This document shows positions 24,831-39,700 of a stretch of 64,000 nucleotides of DNA, one piece after another. Location: the NCBI RefSeq assembly GCF_040954835.1, contig NC_090698.1:742501-806500 (forward strand), written 5' to 3'. Under the pieces are notes generated by a model. The model was not told the DNA's origin. It worked only from the letters and a program-made list of their open reading frames with translations, and did not search any database. This DNA comes from Lepisosteus oculatus. Lineage: Eukaryota; Chordata; Actinopteri; Semionotiformes; Lepisosteidae. A program made the position numbers and the translations under genes. The first letter of the stretch is position 1. Every line of letters starts with the position of its first letter.

Positions 24831-27800
24831 CATCAGTATCTTTTTTGCAACAATACATTTTTTGTCTTGTTCTAAATGAAGCCTACCTCACTGACATGGG
24901 ATCCACTCCACAGCAGGACAAGGCCACCCTCAGTGCGGTCAGTGCAGCTCTGCCTGCTGCAATTCCTGGGCTCAAACCCCCTCATGCTAAAGCAGAAGAA
25001 CCGATGAGAATCCCACTGCACAGCTGTCCAATCCACTCCAGGCAGGGCTGCAGGGCTTCTGCACTTAACTGCCTCCATGTCTGTTCCAGACTTGTTCCCT
25101 CGCTGAGGAAATGTGCCCGGGCAAGTGCATGAAACTCAAGCACAGTTACACGGCAGTTTCCTGCTTCTGCTGTACGGTTTGTGCAAAACAGGGGCTGCAT
25201 ACAGATCCCAATTGGCCAAAACAAACCATAGCACGTTGCACTGAGTCTTCCCGGCTTCTGTACTAAAGAGAAAATGGCATAATTCACCCCACAACCCCAG
25301 ACTGCACAGTGTCCAATGAAATCCGGGAGACTAGATGTCACTCAAGGCCCTCAGCTGCCCCCCCCTCCACAGGCCTGCTGGAGTTGGGGTCTGCTGCCCG
25401 GAGAGCAGCTCATGCTGGTGGTGGCAGTCAGGATTAGACCCCTGGGTGATGGGCGCCCACAGACCCCCCCCACCTCCAGCAGCGCGTCATCGGGACCGCT
25501 GACTGACACTGACTGAATCCCACCGACAGGCTGCAACAGAAGATCTCTGCACAAGCCACAGGACACTTCTGTGCCTTAAAGACAGGATTTTACAAAGTCA
25601 GGGTGTTTGCAAGAAGCAAAAACGACAGAAACAATAAAATAATTTGTTTATTTGGTAATATGTTTGGAAAAGGCTAAATGGTCACAGAATTACTTTACAA
25701 ACCTATTACATATTACCCTAGACCTTTAAAAAGAACTGACTTCAGTGGAGTGTTTTAATAGACAATGAACAGGAAACAGTAAAGCAACACCAACAAAGGT
25801 GCAGCATGAAAAGGATTAGTGTTGTGTAAGAATTCAAAACGTGCTCACTGAGAAGAAACCGTCACACCAACTTCATATTCAGACACCTTAGCTCACCAAC
25901 CGACTAACGGTACTGACCTGGCAGGGTTGATCAGTGAGAACAATCTAGAGGGGTTTGAGTTGACCTGACACCGTTTTCAGTTACGCATTGTGGACAAGTA
26001 ACGAAAAGGCCAGCAAAACGCTTGGACCTACTGTTAAGAATTAAGAACTGAAATCAAGGGAGCTCATGTCAAAATGATACAGTGCACGGCGAGATGGCAG
26101 CTGGAGTACTGCAGGCAGCTTCAGGTACCACAGCACTGCCTTCGTCCTGGCCTGAAGGGATTGTCACACTCAGGCTGGGTGTGGGAACGGAGTCTCTGCT
26201 GCCTGGAGCAGGGAGGACTCCGTGGGGACTGGACTCACGGAGGCAATATCTTGACAGGCAGTGACTAGGTCAGCACGGGGGCCTGAGGATCAGCAGTGCA
26301 CATGGCCTGGGACTCGAGACAGAAAGCAGAGGCTGTGCTGTGCTGTGGGAAGCTTTCAAGTACAGAACATGAAGATAGCAGAAGACAAGCAGCTTGTGCA
26401 GAACAGCCTCCTCTCGCTTTGTGTCCATAAAGGCAGCATTGCGTACCAGGCACCACGTTAGAGGGGACACTGGATCCACTGCCTCTAGAGAAAGAGCAGC
26501 CTCAACACTAACTGAATTGTAGGACACGCTGACGTGGATCTGTTATTTTAGTCTAGAGAGAGGAAAAAGAGGATCCCTGGATGATCTTATCAAACCTTTC
26601 AACATTACAACAGGAACTCGGCGATCTCAACCCCAAATCTGAACTTCCAGCTGAACACAGGGGCCAGAAAAAGAGCTGGGGCAGAGACAGCAGACGCAGA
26701 GGAGAATCTGCCCCCTCATTCAGCGGGTGCCGAGTCACTGGGGGAGCATTCAGAAAGGACCAGCAATGCTCTTGTGTTGTGTTGTGTTGTGTTTGTGTGT
26801 GTGTGTCTGGTCCTCCTCTGCAGCACAGACATCAGTGTGTCGTCCCCACTGGGACATGGCTTTCGAGACCGACGCCTCTCCGAACCCCACAACCCAATTC
26901 TCCCTCCCGACCCTGGCTGGCTCTGTGCTCTGTGCTTCCACTTGTGTGTGTGCAGCGTGTTTCCTGCTTACACAAGCGCGCCCAGCACAGGACACCGTAA
27001 CCCTTCGTAAAGACCTGCCACCTAACCCCAGACCTTCATTACCCTCAGTATTACTGGGAATGAGAAAGCTGGGACCTGACCAGCTGCCTAACACAGAGGC
27101 CAGCGTCAGGAGAGCTCAGGCTCCAGCACTGTGCCGCCCTCAGAGGCTTCTTACAGTTCCAGAACCTGTTCAAGGCACAAGGGGAAAGAGGCACTCTGCT
27201 GGCCCTGGGAGAGCTGGTGCAGTGCAGCACAGTGGCACAGTCTCATCTCGGAGCGCAGAGCTGCGCTACTGTGTAGAATCAGCAATAATGCTAAAAGCCG
27301 GCGCTGCTCAGCACCCTGACACACATGCAGAAGACCTGCATCGAACACGCCCGCCACTCCCTCAGCTCTCAGCATCGCTCTTCTGCGACGGGCTACAGGC
27401 GCTCTTTCTCAGCTGTCCCGGCCTGTCTGTCACAGGCGTGGCAAGGGCCACGGGACCTTGGGGTGCTCGCTCTGCTGTCCGTGCTCAGGGGGACACTCAG
27501 CGCTCCTGATGGTTCAAGCTCACCTCAATTCAAGGCCAGGTAAGCCGCTGAGCCCCTGGAGGTCCCGAGTGGACCGGTTTCTGGTGGAGCCCACTGATCG
27601 TGTGATCGACAAGCTACTGATGAATTACACAGGTCGCCCCCTGCCACTCAGCACGGTCCAGGGCCTGAGCCCCTCAGCCACACTGAGAAACCAGATCACA
27701 AGTCTGCAGACGCGCGTGGAGGAAGGTGAGCGCGCCCGAGCAGCCCCGGCGGGGAATGGCTGGTTGACCACATCCAGTTTCTATTCAGCCTCACAAACCA

Positions 27801-28044
27801 CAGCGGCGGAAAGTGGGCAGAGTCTCCCCGCTCCTCCGCGCTCCTGGGGGAGGAGGGACAACTGAGAACAGCCGAAACTCCAAATGAAGGATCATTTAGA
27901 GGAATGAAGAAATAACCGGTTAGATTCCTCTGCCCCTCCCCTGCACTGAAATACGTGCTTTAATCTATTCCTCTTGCACAGCCTCCAGCACACACCCTAC
28001 CTGCCTGAACTGCATTCCAACAGCTCCACGCTGAACAGTGACCT

Positions 28045-28190
28045 CAGACAGGCTATTGAGCTGGTCTGGTAGGTCATTTAGTAAACACAGAAAGTTCCTC
28101 GAAGATTCCAGGAGTTTGCTGGGCAGCTTGTTACAGACACCCACCACTCTTTGCATAAGGGCACAGCTCTTGCTTTCAGAACTTGCACAC
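28045..28190 (-). mobile_element. LINE 3' end relic
   Basis: The minus-strand frame LMQRVVGVCNKLPSKLLESS matches the LINE C-terminus, with Cys replacing the usual Trp. Confidence 0.6.
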
Positions 28191-28599
28191 CCCTGCATGA
28201 GTTACACTGTTTAACTGCAATCCCTTTGACCTCGTGTCACTGCAAACTGACGCCCGTCTATCTGCACAGGAAAGCTGATCCCACAGGGCAAGTGAGTCAG
28301 GGAGCGCGAGTTTGTGTCTAAACACACGAACAGGCCGTCTCGGACCAGCACAACACGCTTAGTCATACTGTCACAAAGACAAACTTTAACTTGGAACTCC
28401 CCACTGGAACGGCAGTGTGGGACACCGCCTCGGCCCTGGACCGCACACAGAAGGGGGACAGACTGCACCCCAACACTGAAGCACAGCGCACACAAGGCAG
28501 CATGGCCAGGAGCTTGCTGGGAGCTACCTCAGCTGCTGCTCAGTAATTGATGCCAAACAGTGATCAGTAGTTTCCTAGGCTCAAAGACGTGTCCCACCC

Positions 28600-28840
28600 T
28601 ACACCGACAGGCCGAAAGAACCGAATCTCTTTGTGTTTGAGCAAAGGAAGACTACAAAGGGACCTGATCCAAGCATTTAAAATCCGAAAAGTCACTGACA
28701 ATCAACCCACCAGACTTCCTGAGAATGGGCAGCGAAACACAAACCACAAATCCTGGTATCAATTAACTACTAACTATCAAAAAGGCTAAATGGGCCTGAA
28801 GAGTTCCTCTGATTTCTAATCTTTCTTATGTTCTTATCTG
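28600..28840 (+). mobile_element. LINE 3' end relic next to 247-bp repeat A
   Basis: The frame GRLQRDLIQAFKIRKVTDN matches the RRGDLIQVFKI-type region of LINE ORFs. It is followed by ATCAATTAACTACTAACTA and a CTTTCTTATGTTCTTA end. More LINE-like tail resumes at about 29110-29175, on the far side of the 247-bp repeat. Confidence 0.6.
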
Positions 28841-28848
28841 GCCTGCAG

Positions 28849-29095
28849 TGCCTGTGGGGTTATTAGCAGCTTACTTGATCCGACAGGCTCATCCTCTTAT
28901 TTCTGAAGGGATCACAGAGATTCTGCTCCAGCTGACTCATCTGCTTTCTGTCCAGACCCCTGTGACTCTTGGTGTAAAGGACTGTCAGCTGTTTCTCAGC
29001 CCTGAGTGCTGCCTGCTGTCCCAGGTCCTAGTCTTGATGCCGAGACTGAGGCAGTCAGCTCAGCGGTTCTGTTCCTGCCTTTCAGGATTCTGAGA
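28849..29095. repeat. 247-bp repeat, copy A
   Basis: From TGCCTGTGGGGTTATTAGC to GGATTCTGAGA this block matches 44273-44519 over 247 bp without any indel and with four substitutions by eye. LINE-tail sequence lies on both sides (28600-28840 and 29097-29175). It has an open frame of about 80 codons but no known domain. The family was not recognised. Confidence 0.85.
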
Positions 29096-32000
29096 TCTAT
29101 AAATGGCATGCTCAAGCATGGCTGGATGAGTTCCTTGGATCAACTACTAAATACTGAATGGCCCAGATGTGCCGGATGTCACCCTTCTTCATGCGTCCCT
29201 GATCCTGTGTCACACCGCTCTGCGTGCCCAGCACACATGCAGGCTTGCAGAGTCAGGTCTCGTAGCCACACAGCAGTGACACAGAAAAGCTCGGACGATG
29301 TGTAATGATCACCTCCCACATCAGGACCGCAGCTCTCGCCCCTCCAGAGCGCTGGAAGCCAACAAACACAACTACAAAAAGCCCCGAGATCAAAAGTACT
29401 GCCGTGCATTATGGGCAAATAACGAGCGGCTGTAAAGTTGTGCTGATTAAAGAAACGGGTGACTAGCCCGAGGGACTTTAACAAGCTTCTAAATGCAGCA
29501 GTGCATTTAGAGTGTGTGATAAAAAATGATCTTTTCAACAGAGCTGTGCAAATCTGGCCTCGGAAAACAGAACGCGTATTACATAAGCGCTCAGGCTGGG
29601 ACTGAGAGGACACAGCAGACCAGGAGAGGAAGACAGAGCAGAAGACAGGGGTCAGGAAAGGCCGGACTGGAGAAGTGCTCACTCTCACTCTGACTCCTGG
29701 ACACCCAGTTTTCCCACTCGGCGCAGCAGCTCGATCAGCAGAGAAGACCCACTCATAGAGCAGGACAAACTATAGCACAATCCACCCTCACAGGGGACTT
29801 CCAAAAAGATGACAAGAAAAAATGACAATGTATGAACTTCTAACTTGATCCTGCAGGAAAATTCCACGAATTCCTTTCCTCCGAGCCTCCCTGCGTGCCA
29901 CGGTCGGCCTCACAGCACGCAGAGGTCACCAGCCAGAGAGCCGCGCCCCCAGTTTCTGCGCCCCCCACCGAGCCTCCGGTGCGCCTCTGCACAACAAGAG
30001 GGGTTCGCTGTGTGGGAACAGGGTTGCTGCTGCGAGAGGACAGGAAGAGTGCGACCCCTCTGCAGGAACAGCCCCCCGCTCGTGGCAGATCAGGACAGAG
30101 GCAGTGAGGAGGCGAGGTACTGGAGGACCTCTCTGGGCTGCCTGGCTGTACAGACCTGTGAGTGTCGGTGGGAGACTGGAGTGAGGACCACTGTGGTGGC
30201 CATGACCAGAACTCCCTCTGACTGCACACTCCAGCGGACAGCTGGGGGCCTGAGCGTCATGGAGAGAGGAGGAATGTCCTCAGGGGACACCCAGGCACTC
30301 CAGGAGAAAGGGGGTTAACGCCTGATTCCCCTCTCCGCCCAGAGAGCCACGAGCTCTCACACGGTTTGGATGAGATCAGCATTCCTAAGCAGTCCTTTCC
30401 TGGCACAGCCGTCCTGAGGGAGAGTCCCAGGGAGAGCTAAGGCCTGGGAAGAGGTCTCCACCACACAGCCGCCCTCTCCAGCCTGTACCAGCCCCAGCTC
30501 CGGCGCAAATCAGCACCATCAGCCATCTTGCACAGTTCAGACTGACAGCATTTGCATCTCTCCTTCATCAGTACAATTTGTACAGGAGCCTAAAGATCAG
30601 AAAAACCAAAATGGATCAAACTGCTGTGCAGCAGTAATTTGTACCCCTGGAACCAGGAGTCTGAGCTGCAACACTGACACTCCCAGATTCCCACTCTGAC
30701 AGCAGATACACGAGTCTGACAGCTGGACGGGCACAATATTCAGAAACCCTCCAGGTTCCACCTCATCCCTGCTTGTTTTGACGGGAGAAGCCCAAGCTGA
30801 GGCTGAATGAGGGATAAAGAAGTTTGGGACTGAAGAACACATTCCACCAGTGCTGGGCTCTGGCCAGCAAAGGGAGTCTCTCAATCTACATTACCCATGC
30901 ACAGAATTGCTTGCTACTAGGACTTGCAGTTTTGTCTGGGGGTTCCTAATATTCTGGCCAGCTCTTGATGCCAGGAATTGAGAGGACCCCCCAGAAGACA
31001 CTGCAGAGCCTGCAGACTGGAGCCCAAACACAATCACGACACACCTTCATCCGACTCATTCCTGAAGCCCACTCACAAGCTCAGAGTTTCCGAAAGAAAT
31101 GAGACATTTTGCTCAATTCCAGCCTTGAATCCTACCGTCCTGCTGTCCTGTATTTTTAAGAAAAGCATGCCAGCAGCCATCGTCCATCTTTTCCAATTTT
31201 ACACTGAAATGGGATTTTCTGTGAACATCATTAGTTACACCTCAGTCTGGGGCCTGTAGATTATGCCTAATTAAGAGGCTTAACGTGGCTTAAACCTCCA
31301 TGCAAAAGACAGTATTATCGGTTAACCTGCTGAAAAGATGTTTTTCCTTTCTCTTCTGGCGCGAGGAGCATATTAACGCACTCAGCAGGTCTCTGCACAG
31401 TCCTTGGACTCGCACTGCTGCTGGGTGTGTGGTGCTGCTGCAGAGGCACAGCAGACTGTCCCTCTTACAATAGGCTGGACCAACCATTCATCTGCAGGGA
31501 GGCCGGTAAACTCTAGAAAGTCCTTCGAAACTCCTTATGATACTATAATGACCTGGAGGAGGCAGTGAAGATCTGTTAGCTCCTCTCGTGTAATGATAGC
31601 ATGCATTAGCAGTGCAATGTCTTTCTCCACCCCTGTGCTCTGAAGAGGAGATCAAACAGGCCAGTTTCCAATGGGCACTGGACCACTGGACAAGCCGTCC
31701 AGCAGCGCTACAGGGAGAGTCTGCCCACTCAAAGCTTTCGCCCATCTGTGTCATTTCTCCATCATGCAGGCAGCATCACCATGAGCAGAAGTTAGAGAAT
31801 GCGAAGAAATGTGGACTTTGGTGTGGACACAATATCAAGAACTCCACAGACGGAAGCCAACAGAACAAGGCCAAGATTGTCTCATTCAGAGAACTGCTGT
31901 AGTAAGAGGAGTATTCCCAGCACAATGGGACAGATGTTGGCCCAATCCCTCCCCCCACCTCTGTGCTGAGTTTGGGTGTGCTCTGTTTTGAGCTTCATGA

Positions 32001-34059
32001 TGTATCACATGCATTTTCTCCCTGTCAAGATGACTCAAGATCGTATACACGGCTAACTCATTGAACCACTCATTTTTCAAAATATAAAAAAAATCTATTT
32101 AAAAATAATATTTAAATAATTGAATAATTGTGGTAAAGTTCTGTAATAGCTGTCAGCTAAAATGTAACAAGGAAATCTGAGAATCAAGACCTGTCATGCA
32201 AACCCGTGTGTGATCATCAGTGCTTGAGGGCTTCCTCAATGCTCAAGTGAAAACCACACTGAGACACCACTTGAGGCAACACTGATGTAGAAACTGTTTC
32301 TGCTCACCTGGTCTGATCTGCTGGTTATTGAGTAGGAAAAAGAAGCGCTAAGAACAACTCGAGAGCTATTATTCTTTAGAATCAGGTCCCACTCTTCATC
32401 TTAATGTTTAAGGAAAACAGAACAAATCTACGTTCAGGGTCCTGTGAGCCTGGAGCAAACGTCTTGAAGTGCTTGTCCAAGCTCTTGCTGTAGGATCGTC
32501 TCAGACAAACGCCAACAGGATTCTTGACTCATTAGACTGCTTGCAGCCCAGAGAAGAGGGGCCCTGGTCCCAGCGTCCCCCTGGGTGAGAGCTTTCCTCC
32601 GCTCTGCTGCCCGCTTGTTCGTGCCGCCTAATCACCTGGCACAAAGCAGCCGGTGGAAAGGCCTGTGCCCACACAGGGGGAAGCCAATTAATGGCACACA
32701 ATGCACAGGAAGCCCACTGGCAAAGTGTGGAGCCACACCCCCACCACCCCACTTCCTCGCATTCACTCTGGAGGGAAAGACTCTCTCTGCACAGCTGGGG
32801 AGCTCAGCAAGAACACGCTATAAATTTACACCATGCGTCTCAGAAAAATAAATCGATTAATAGCCTAAACAGACATCCAATACAATAACTACTGTTGTAA
32901 GGTCATCAAACATGGGGCTGTGGGCTGCTGAGGAGCACTATATTGGATCGGCTCTTCCCGATACTGCCGCTGTGTAGCTGAAAAAGCCTGGGCAGAAGGC
33001 GCCTGAGCTGAGCACCAGCCTTCCCGCATGGCAGGAGGTTTGATTTACTGGCCCTCACTACTCACACAGGACACTTGTGTGCCACATCGCAAATCTGGCT
33101 GCTGGCAGGTTTATCTAAACCACTCATGCTCGATTTAGGGGAAACAAACAGGAAGAATTATGGTATATGACCTAGCACATTGGTCATGACACTAAAATGA
33201 GTCTCTTTGTGCAGACACTCAAGTTTCAAAGCATATGAAAACACTAGTCTCGCTTTATCAGTACCAGCTGAAAGAACGCATCGCGCTACCCTCTCTCATC
33301 CCCGCAGGACAGAACTGGGCCAGTACTGTGCTCTCAATCTTCCAGTTCTCCGTAGGCTGGGGTGAGGAGGCTCCTCCAGCATCAGAACAAGACAGGAGAT
33401 TCAGGTAATAGTAGATTCTCTCTCTGAGATCATGAACAAGCGCATCACCGTTTTGTTTCTGAACCAACATGACACTTGTTTCAAATGCATATGAAGGTGT
33501 TGTGCTTTTTAAATGTTCTTCTATGATCTGCAAAGTTAGAAGAACACTTCTAATTTACACTCCTGCTCTATGGAAACTACTACTGTACTCGCAGGCGCAG
33601 TGATCAGTTGTGCCTCTTTTGGGATAACGTCCATAAATAAGGCTTGAATTCTCCAGTCACAGGCAGCCAGTCTTCAGCCCCATACCCAGACCAGAAATAA
33701 ACAACACCGAGACCCCCTACTAATCAAGAAACAAATTCAAACCATACTTTCACAAGCCTCCACTTGACCTTAAAATGAAGGTTTTTTCTAAAGCACTGTG
33801 GACTGACGGGGCACAGGTGAATAGCGACTGACCTCTCTTCTGCAGCAGGCAATCTTCAACAGGGCTCGCGCTGCTGGCTCGACATTCCTTCAGAAGATAA
33901 TCTTCCGCCCACACACATCATTCGTTTTCAAACGACTTAACCAGGAATGTCGTTTTCTCCCCAGATAACGTACAGCAGCACAACCACACTCGACAAGCAC
34001 CAGTCTCCACAGAGGGGCTTGAAACCCTGGGCTTCACCCTGCAGAGCAGAGCTGCACAG

Positions 34060-34205
34060 CTGCCTCCCGCTGCCTCATCCCGCCTCTTACCGCCTCATCC
34101 CGCCTCCCGCCGCCTCATCCCGCCTCCTGCTGCCTCATCCCGCCTCCCCATCCTGCTGCCCCATCCCGCCTCCCGCCGCCTCATCCCGCCTCCCCCCTCC
34201 GTCAG
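34060..34205. repeat. Short C-rich minisatellite
   Basis: Units such as TGCCTCATCCCGCCTCC repeat with small variation about seven times. Confidence 0.85.
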
Positions 34206-37200
34206 ACCCCCCTGACTGAGTGTCGCTGGAAAGGCAGGGCTGCTCTGCTGGGCTCCCTCTCCCCTCCTCCTCCGGCCGTGTTGCACAATCCCTGCGCCTG
34301 GGCGGCCCTTTCTCCAGCACACAGGGAGCAGCCACTCGCGCACATGGAAGCACTCAGACCTGCAGGACACCTCCTCCCTCAGAGGGAGGCCAAGGAGAGC
34401 TCCACTGCACTGCGAGACCCTCCCAGGCTCCCCCGCTGCAGACTCCGGTTCAACAAGACACCGGCATGGGCAGCGTGGCTGCTTCACACTCCCACAACTC
34501 TTGGCGTGTGGCTGCAAGAGCTGCTCTGCAGCAGGAGTCTAGCCAGGGCCAGGAAAGAAAGGGAGTGAAACCTGCAGGAGGTCCACACAGCCGCCAGGCT
34601 GACACAATGAATAAAAGACCCGATTCACAGCAGTGCCTTTAACATCACAGGAGCTGGACACGGTCCTGGTGCTCAGAAGCACACACATGTATTTAACCCA
34701 TTTAACAGGGGAACAGTGCAGCCAAGACGGCTGTCAAAGTGTTTGATCCAGACAGGTGGCTGTGTCCTGACTGGACTGGAACTGGGTTGCACGGCCGAAG
34801 CTTCGATCTGATCCAAAGCAAAAGTGGAATGTTCCCAAGATCTGGGCTGGATCCCTCTCTGCACTGCACTACAAAGCATTAATCCTATGGAAGCGTGCAG
34901 GTTCTCCAGAAACGACTGTCAGGACCACATCTCACTCTCTGCTGGCAATGCTTGGTGCTCTCCGGCCCAGGGGCTGCTGGGACAGAAGGTCAGTGTACAC
35001 CCCACACTTGCACTAACGTTGTCTCTGGGTTTTCTTTCTCTTTCCACAAGACTACAACGGCTCCCACCACAGCACAGGAAAGCCTCTCGCCCCCTCGCTC
35101 TCGGGGCAGTCGGCTCGGCCCAGCAGGCAGACACGGCAGGGTGCTGCACATGAACACAGCTCGACTCTCCACAACGCTGCTCCACTGCTGGCTGGCCCTG
35201 CAGGCGGCTGCTCGCCTCTCTGCTCCCGCTTTAGGACAAATACGACAAACAGCAACCCGGAGACGAGACAGAACCCAGAGGAGGAGACGCGACGATGTGT
35301 GATAATCACAGCCCAGAGCAGTCTGAGAGGAAGCACGTTTATACACCCACGCACAGGTGGCTGAATATTATCCAGACACCCTGCTCACCCCAGGAGGAAG
35401 GGGGTGCTGCTGAGCATCAGCGGTTTCAAATCTCATCGCTGCCACACGGCAATCAGACTCCTGCACAGCACTTTGATCCATTCCAGGCTTTACCAACAGC
35501 CAGCCTATTGCAGAAACTGAACAGACAAAACAGAAAAGAAGGCACAGGAATTCAAGAGAACAGCTGATGAAGCCCAGGCCAGGGCTGTCTGGACTCTCAG
35601 GAAGCAGCAGCTCAAGCAGCAGGGGTTGCACAAGGGCTGCACTGGAGCTGCGCAGGAGCTGCATGTCCTGACCTATACCAGCCCCAGCCCGACAGCCTGA
35701 CCACTCAGAGCCCTGGCAGGGATTCCTCAAGACACAGGACTCCTGCCACAGCAGGACAGGTGCCAGGACACAGAGAAGACAGGATTTTAGCCTGCAGAGA
35801 ACCAACAACAGAAAAATTGTTCCTTAAGTGTTTTGTTATCAGAACTATTCCCAGTTGTTTTGGTGCTGCTTGATTTTCCACAGTGACAGTTAGAAATGTG
35901 ACAGAGTGATGACCGGGCTGTGAATGTTTACTCTCCTGAACACGCCAGTGGCCGCTGCACCACTGTAATCACGTCACTCCACTGCCGAGCAGTCTGATAT
36001 GATATCATACAAACTTCACTGCTTCCCGGCTGCGTGGGTCCCACTCTGCCTGGTGCTGATCGGAGTGAAGTACCACACTCAGTGCCCAGCAGCACGAGGC
36101 CCAGGAGTGTACAGGAGCTGCAGACTCACACACAAGCCCTCATTACAGAGGCGAGAGGGGTCAGGCCTGCCAGTGCAGCACACAGCCCGGCTGTGGGACC
36201 AACAGGTGAGAGTAAGTCGTTCAGCCCACCAGCCTGTCTGGTGGTTAGGAGCTAAATGGAAGCAAAGCAGCGCCTGGCCCCCAGCACAGCCCGAGGAGGA
36301 CTGCAGGAGTGGAGCTCGGCTACAGGCGGGAGATTCCCAGGATACAGGGCAGCCCAGCCCATCTGAGCACTGATCCAAAACCTCCGGACTGCAGTCTGCC
36401 ACTGCGGATCAGCGGCCTGGCCTCAGACACCGGGACAACGGTCAGAACCCACCAAGCAAGTTCAGGAGGCGGCAGCCCTGGTCTTGAAGGGGGCACCATG
36501 TCTGCGGGCTTTCACTGCATCTCAGTTATTAACAGCCTGACTCCTGCAGCTCACAGGAGACCTAGAAGAGCCAGACCCACTGGCCCACCAGAGCTCGGGC
36601 TGGGCTGCCTGCTAGTGTTAAACACGCAGAGTCACTCGGGAGGAGACAAACACCCAGACCCTCCACGCCTACAGGCTGTGCTGCGTCAGGAAGCAGGATT
36701 TCCAATCCTGTGTGAAACAAGGCTGTAGGAACAGAAATCTTGGCTCCCCAGACGCCTGCTGCTTTCACTTCCTCGCCTTAGCGAACGCAGGCTTGTCACA
36801 ACACCCTGTGATGAGCACTGTACACAGCCATGCCTCCTCCCAGACAATCCCTCTGGGACAGCACGGAAGTCTATATCACAACCCTCACCCCTCCCAGGAC
36901 GAGCTGGCGGTGACCTGCGCTGAACTCTGGCTGCTCCGATTCCCATGTGGCTGTTCACCACGCCACGAGCCGACTGTCACAGTGTCGCCTGCAACTGCAA
37001 TTAGAAGCTCTCCTACACAGTGCTTCACCAAGCTTGCCTATTTATTTAAAAATAAAACAGGCCTGCATACCAGTCGACTTTCATCCACCATTCAGGTATA
37101 AGCCCACTTTCACATTTCAAAACACCTTCAATATAATGTCTGCAACTGCATGTTTCAAACCTGCATTTTTTTATGTCTATCCATCTGTGTTCTACATGTA

Positions 37201-37275
37201 CAGGTCTCAGCCACGCCTGCGCGGACAGGGCAGGATGACAGGGCAGGTCTCAGCCACGCTTGTGTGGACAGAACA
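37201..37275. repeat. 43-bp tandem duplication
   Basis: CAGGTCTCAGCCACGC occurs at 37201 and again at 37244. The second unit is partly diverged. Confidence 0.7.
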
Positions 37276-38879
37276 GGTTAGACAGTGTTGGAGTCTGTTA
37301 CAACAGTCACACTCCAGGGATGGCTCTGATGGGACATTAGTTAGATGTAAAATAATTATGGATATCAATCCTGATCTTCTGTTGCCAATGTTAAGCCCTC
37401 AGCAGCTCAGGCGCCTGAGCCGTGAGCCCAGCTCGGGTGTCCATGAGAAATGACAAGGCCCTGGTGACAGAGATCACAGGCAGCATCACCCTTCCTCACA
37501 ACTCCCAGAGCCCCCGTCTGCTGCTCCGCTGAACAGTGCTGCTCCGGGCGACACGTCCGGCACCAGGACTCCCTCCGACCCTCCAACCCCCCGACCGCCA
37601 GCACCCAGACTCAAAGCCCAGCCTGCTCCCCTCCTCGAGAGCAGCACGCTTCCATCGGACCACGAGTGTGCCAGGAGCCGCGGAGAGTGCTGAGCTGAGC
37701 ACGGACAGCTTCATCAGTCACACCGCGGCCTGCACCGCTGCCCCAGCCTCCACTCCCGCCGGATCGCAGCCTCTCCGCGATATTGATCCTGCTGATGACC
37801 AATTAGGGAGCAGATGGAGGCAAATTCTAAAATGTGTCAGCTTTTAAAGAAAGATGTTTGCCCATTTCCACGCCATCATCTGCAGCTGGTCTCTGCTGAC
37901 AGCCCGTCCCCACAATCTCTTCATCCGCAACACAAAGCCTCTACTTCTCTGCCACTGTGGGATAAACTTTCAGGAAACCGCCCTGCGCGGGGAACCTGGG
38001 AGATTGGCCCTTTGTCTCCACACTGCAACTTCGCAAGCCGACGGGAAAGCAGAACTAGGTCAGACTGCCAGCGAGTCCTACGGGTGCCGGACTGCAGCGT
38101 CTTCTACCTGCAAGATGGAGACCCACACGCCTCCTCCGGACCCTTGAGCCAGAGCCCCGGACCCACCTGCGCTGCAACGAACACGGGTGCGACTCTGGAG
38201 TCATTCACTCAACCACAGACTCAGGTCTTTGACAGCAGGAGAAAATGCTAAAGACGTACAGATCCTAACCCTCCCTTCAGGCTCCATCCTGCGGGCAACG
38301 TGTTACACTAAGGTCCCGACTATCTGGTCCTTCAAGACCCCGTGTCGTGGTGCGTAAGGGTGGGGGGGTGACCCTCGCAGACCCCCCCCCCCCAGACCTC
38401 CGAGAGTGGGGGTGCAGGTCACACGCCAGGGGCTCCTCTGCTCTGGCTGAACTGCTGGGGATCCTCTGGCATGAACAGCGCTGTATAAACGCGGGGAATG
38501 CTCACTTGCCGTTTGCCCGAGTTAATTTCTTGAATTTGTGCGATGCACAAACTTGGATTAGGAGTGACAGATCTCCGGATTGAAGTAAAACGTATATCAA
38601 GAAGCTTATAGGTCACACCTCGGTGATTGTGTGCATGCCCACACCCTTTCCACGAGATAAAACAATCGTGGCAGAAACGTTTCAACAGCGCTTCTCGGGA
38701 ATCGCTCTTTCCTCCTTGTTCCTGTTTGCTCGGAAAACTGACCCAGGCTGGACGGCGGTGTCTGAGCCGGGCCGACATGCCGGAACATGCGATCGACCGG
38801 TGTCCTCTCGGGGTAACAGCGTCCGCCCAAGCAGCCACAACGCCAAACACCGTCCCCTACTGTAAATAACAGCTCTAGA

Positions 38880-39700
38880 CATTTTGAGGAGTGGTCACGC
38901 TGCGGATAACACCCCATAAAAAACAGGGCAATGTCTCCGCTTTTACGCGCGTCGCCGAGTGACACTCTTGCGTCGCCGAGCAGGCGAGCTCCACAGAGGA
39001 GCCTGACGTGTAGCCATCGAGCGGCGCCGCTTGCTACAGTATTGCCACAAGACGCCGGGAAAGCCAGGCGTTCGCAACGTTCCGCGAAACAACGCCACTC
39101 GTGTTTAAAGCAGAACCACGGGGCGGATTCCCCTCCCCTTTCTCGGTTACAAAGCTCAGAAACGCCAGAAACTTTTCTGCTTAAGCAAACACGCCGGGCC
39201 TGTGGCGCGATCGGGCAGATTCCATTTCTCCCCCGTTTCCAGCCCCGGGCTGCTCGGACCCTGCCGACCCACGGCCCCCCGCGTCATTTTTTTTCGGGGA
39301 TCCCAATCCGCGCGCTGCGGTTCTGGTCAAGAAGGTCGAGCGCGAGCGCGTCTTGGATTTCTGGGGACCATGCCTCGCGCCCTGCCCTCCGCCCCCGGCG
39401 CGCGGGGCATTTCCTGAGCCTCAGCACGGGAGGCGACACCCCCACCTTCGCCTCTGTCCTCGCCGGGGGGGCTTCAAGTCATTTTCAGACACTTTCATTG
39501 TGTCGCTGTGTCGACTTGGACCGCCGCAGCGGTTCCGACTCGCTGGGGACTGCCGAAGCCGTAACGGCAACAACAAACAGCCCTTTTACTTTTACTAGAG
39601 GGAAACTCTTGCAGAAGGGGAGGGGAGAGGGTTCGGTAAAGATGATGAAACACATTACATCCAACCCCCCTTGTCATGCAGAATAACGACAATAAATCCG
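38880..39700. other. CpG-rich stretch with no supported gene
   Basis: The stretch is rich in CpG and GC (for example around 39230-39560). A frame of 251 codons is open on the plus strand (38931-39686) but has low-complexity Ser/Arg/Pro/His composition, no recognisable domain and no clear splice context, as expected by chance in GC-rich DNA. It probably belongs to the broader CpG island at the 5' side of ARHGAP35. Confidence 0.4.

Noticed and set aside
24590..25132. 180-codon plus-strand open frame
   Set aside because: Its first half is the reverse complement of a LINE relic (24555-24830). The remainder has no recognisable domain.
38931..39686. 251-codon plus-strand open frame in CpG-rich DNA
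   Set aside because: Composition is that of random GC-rich sequence, with no domain, no splice-supported partners and no clear start context.
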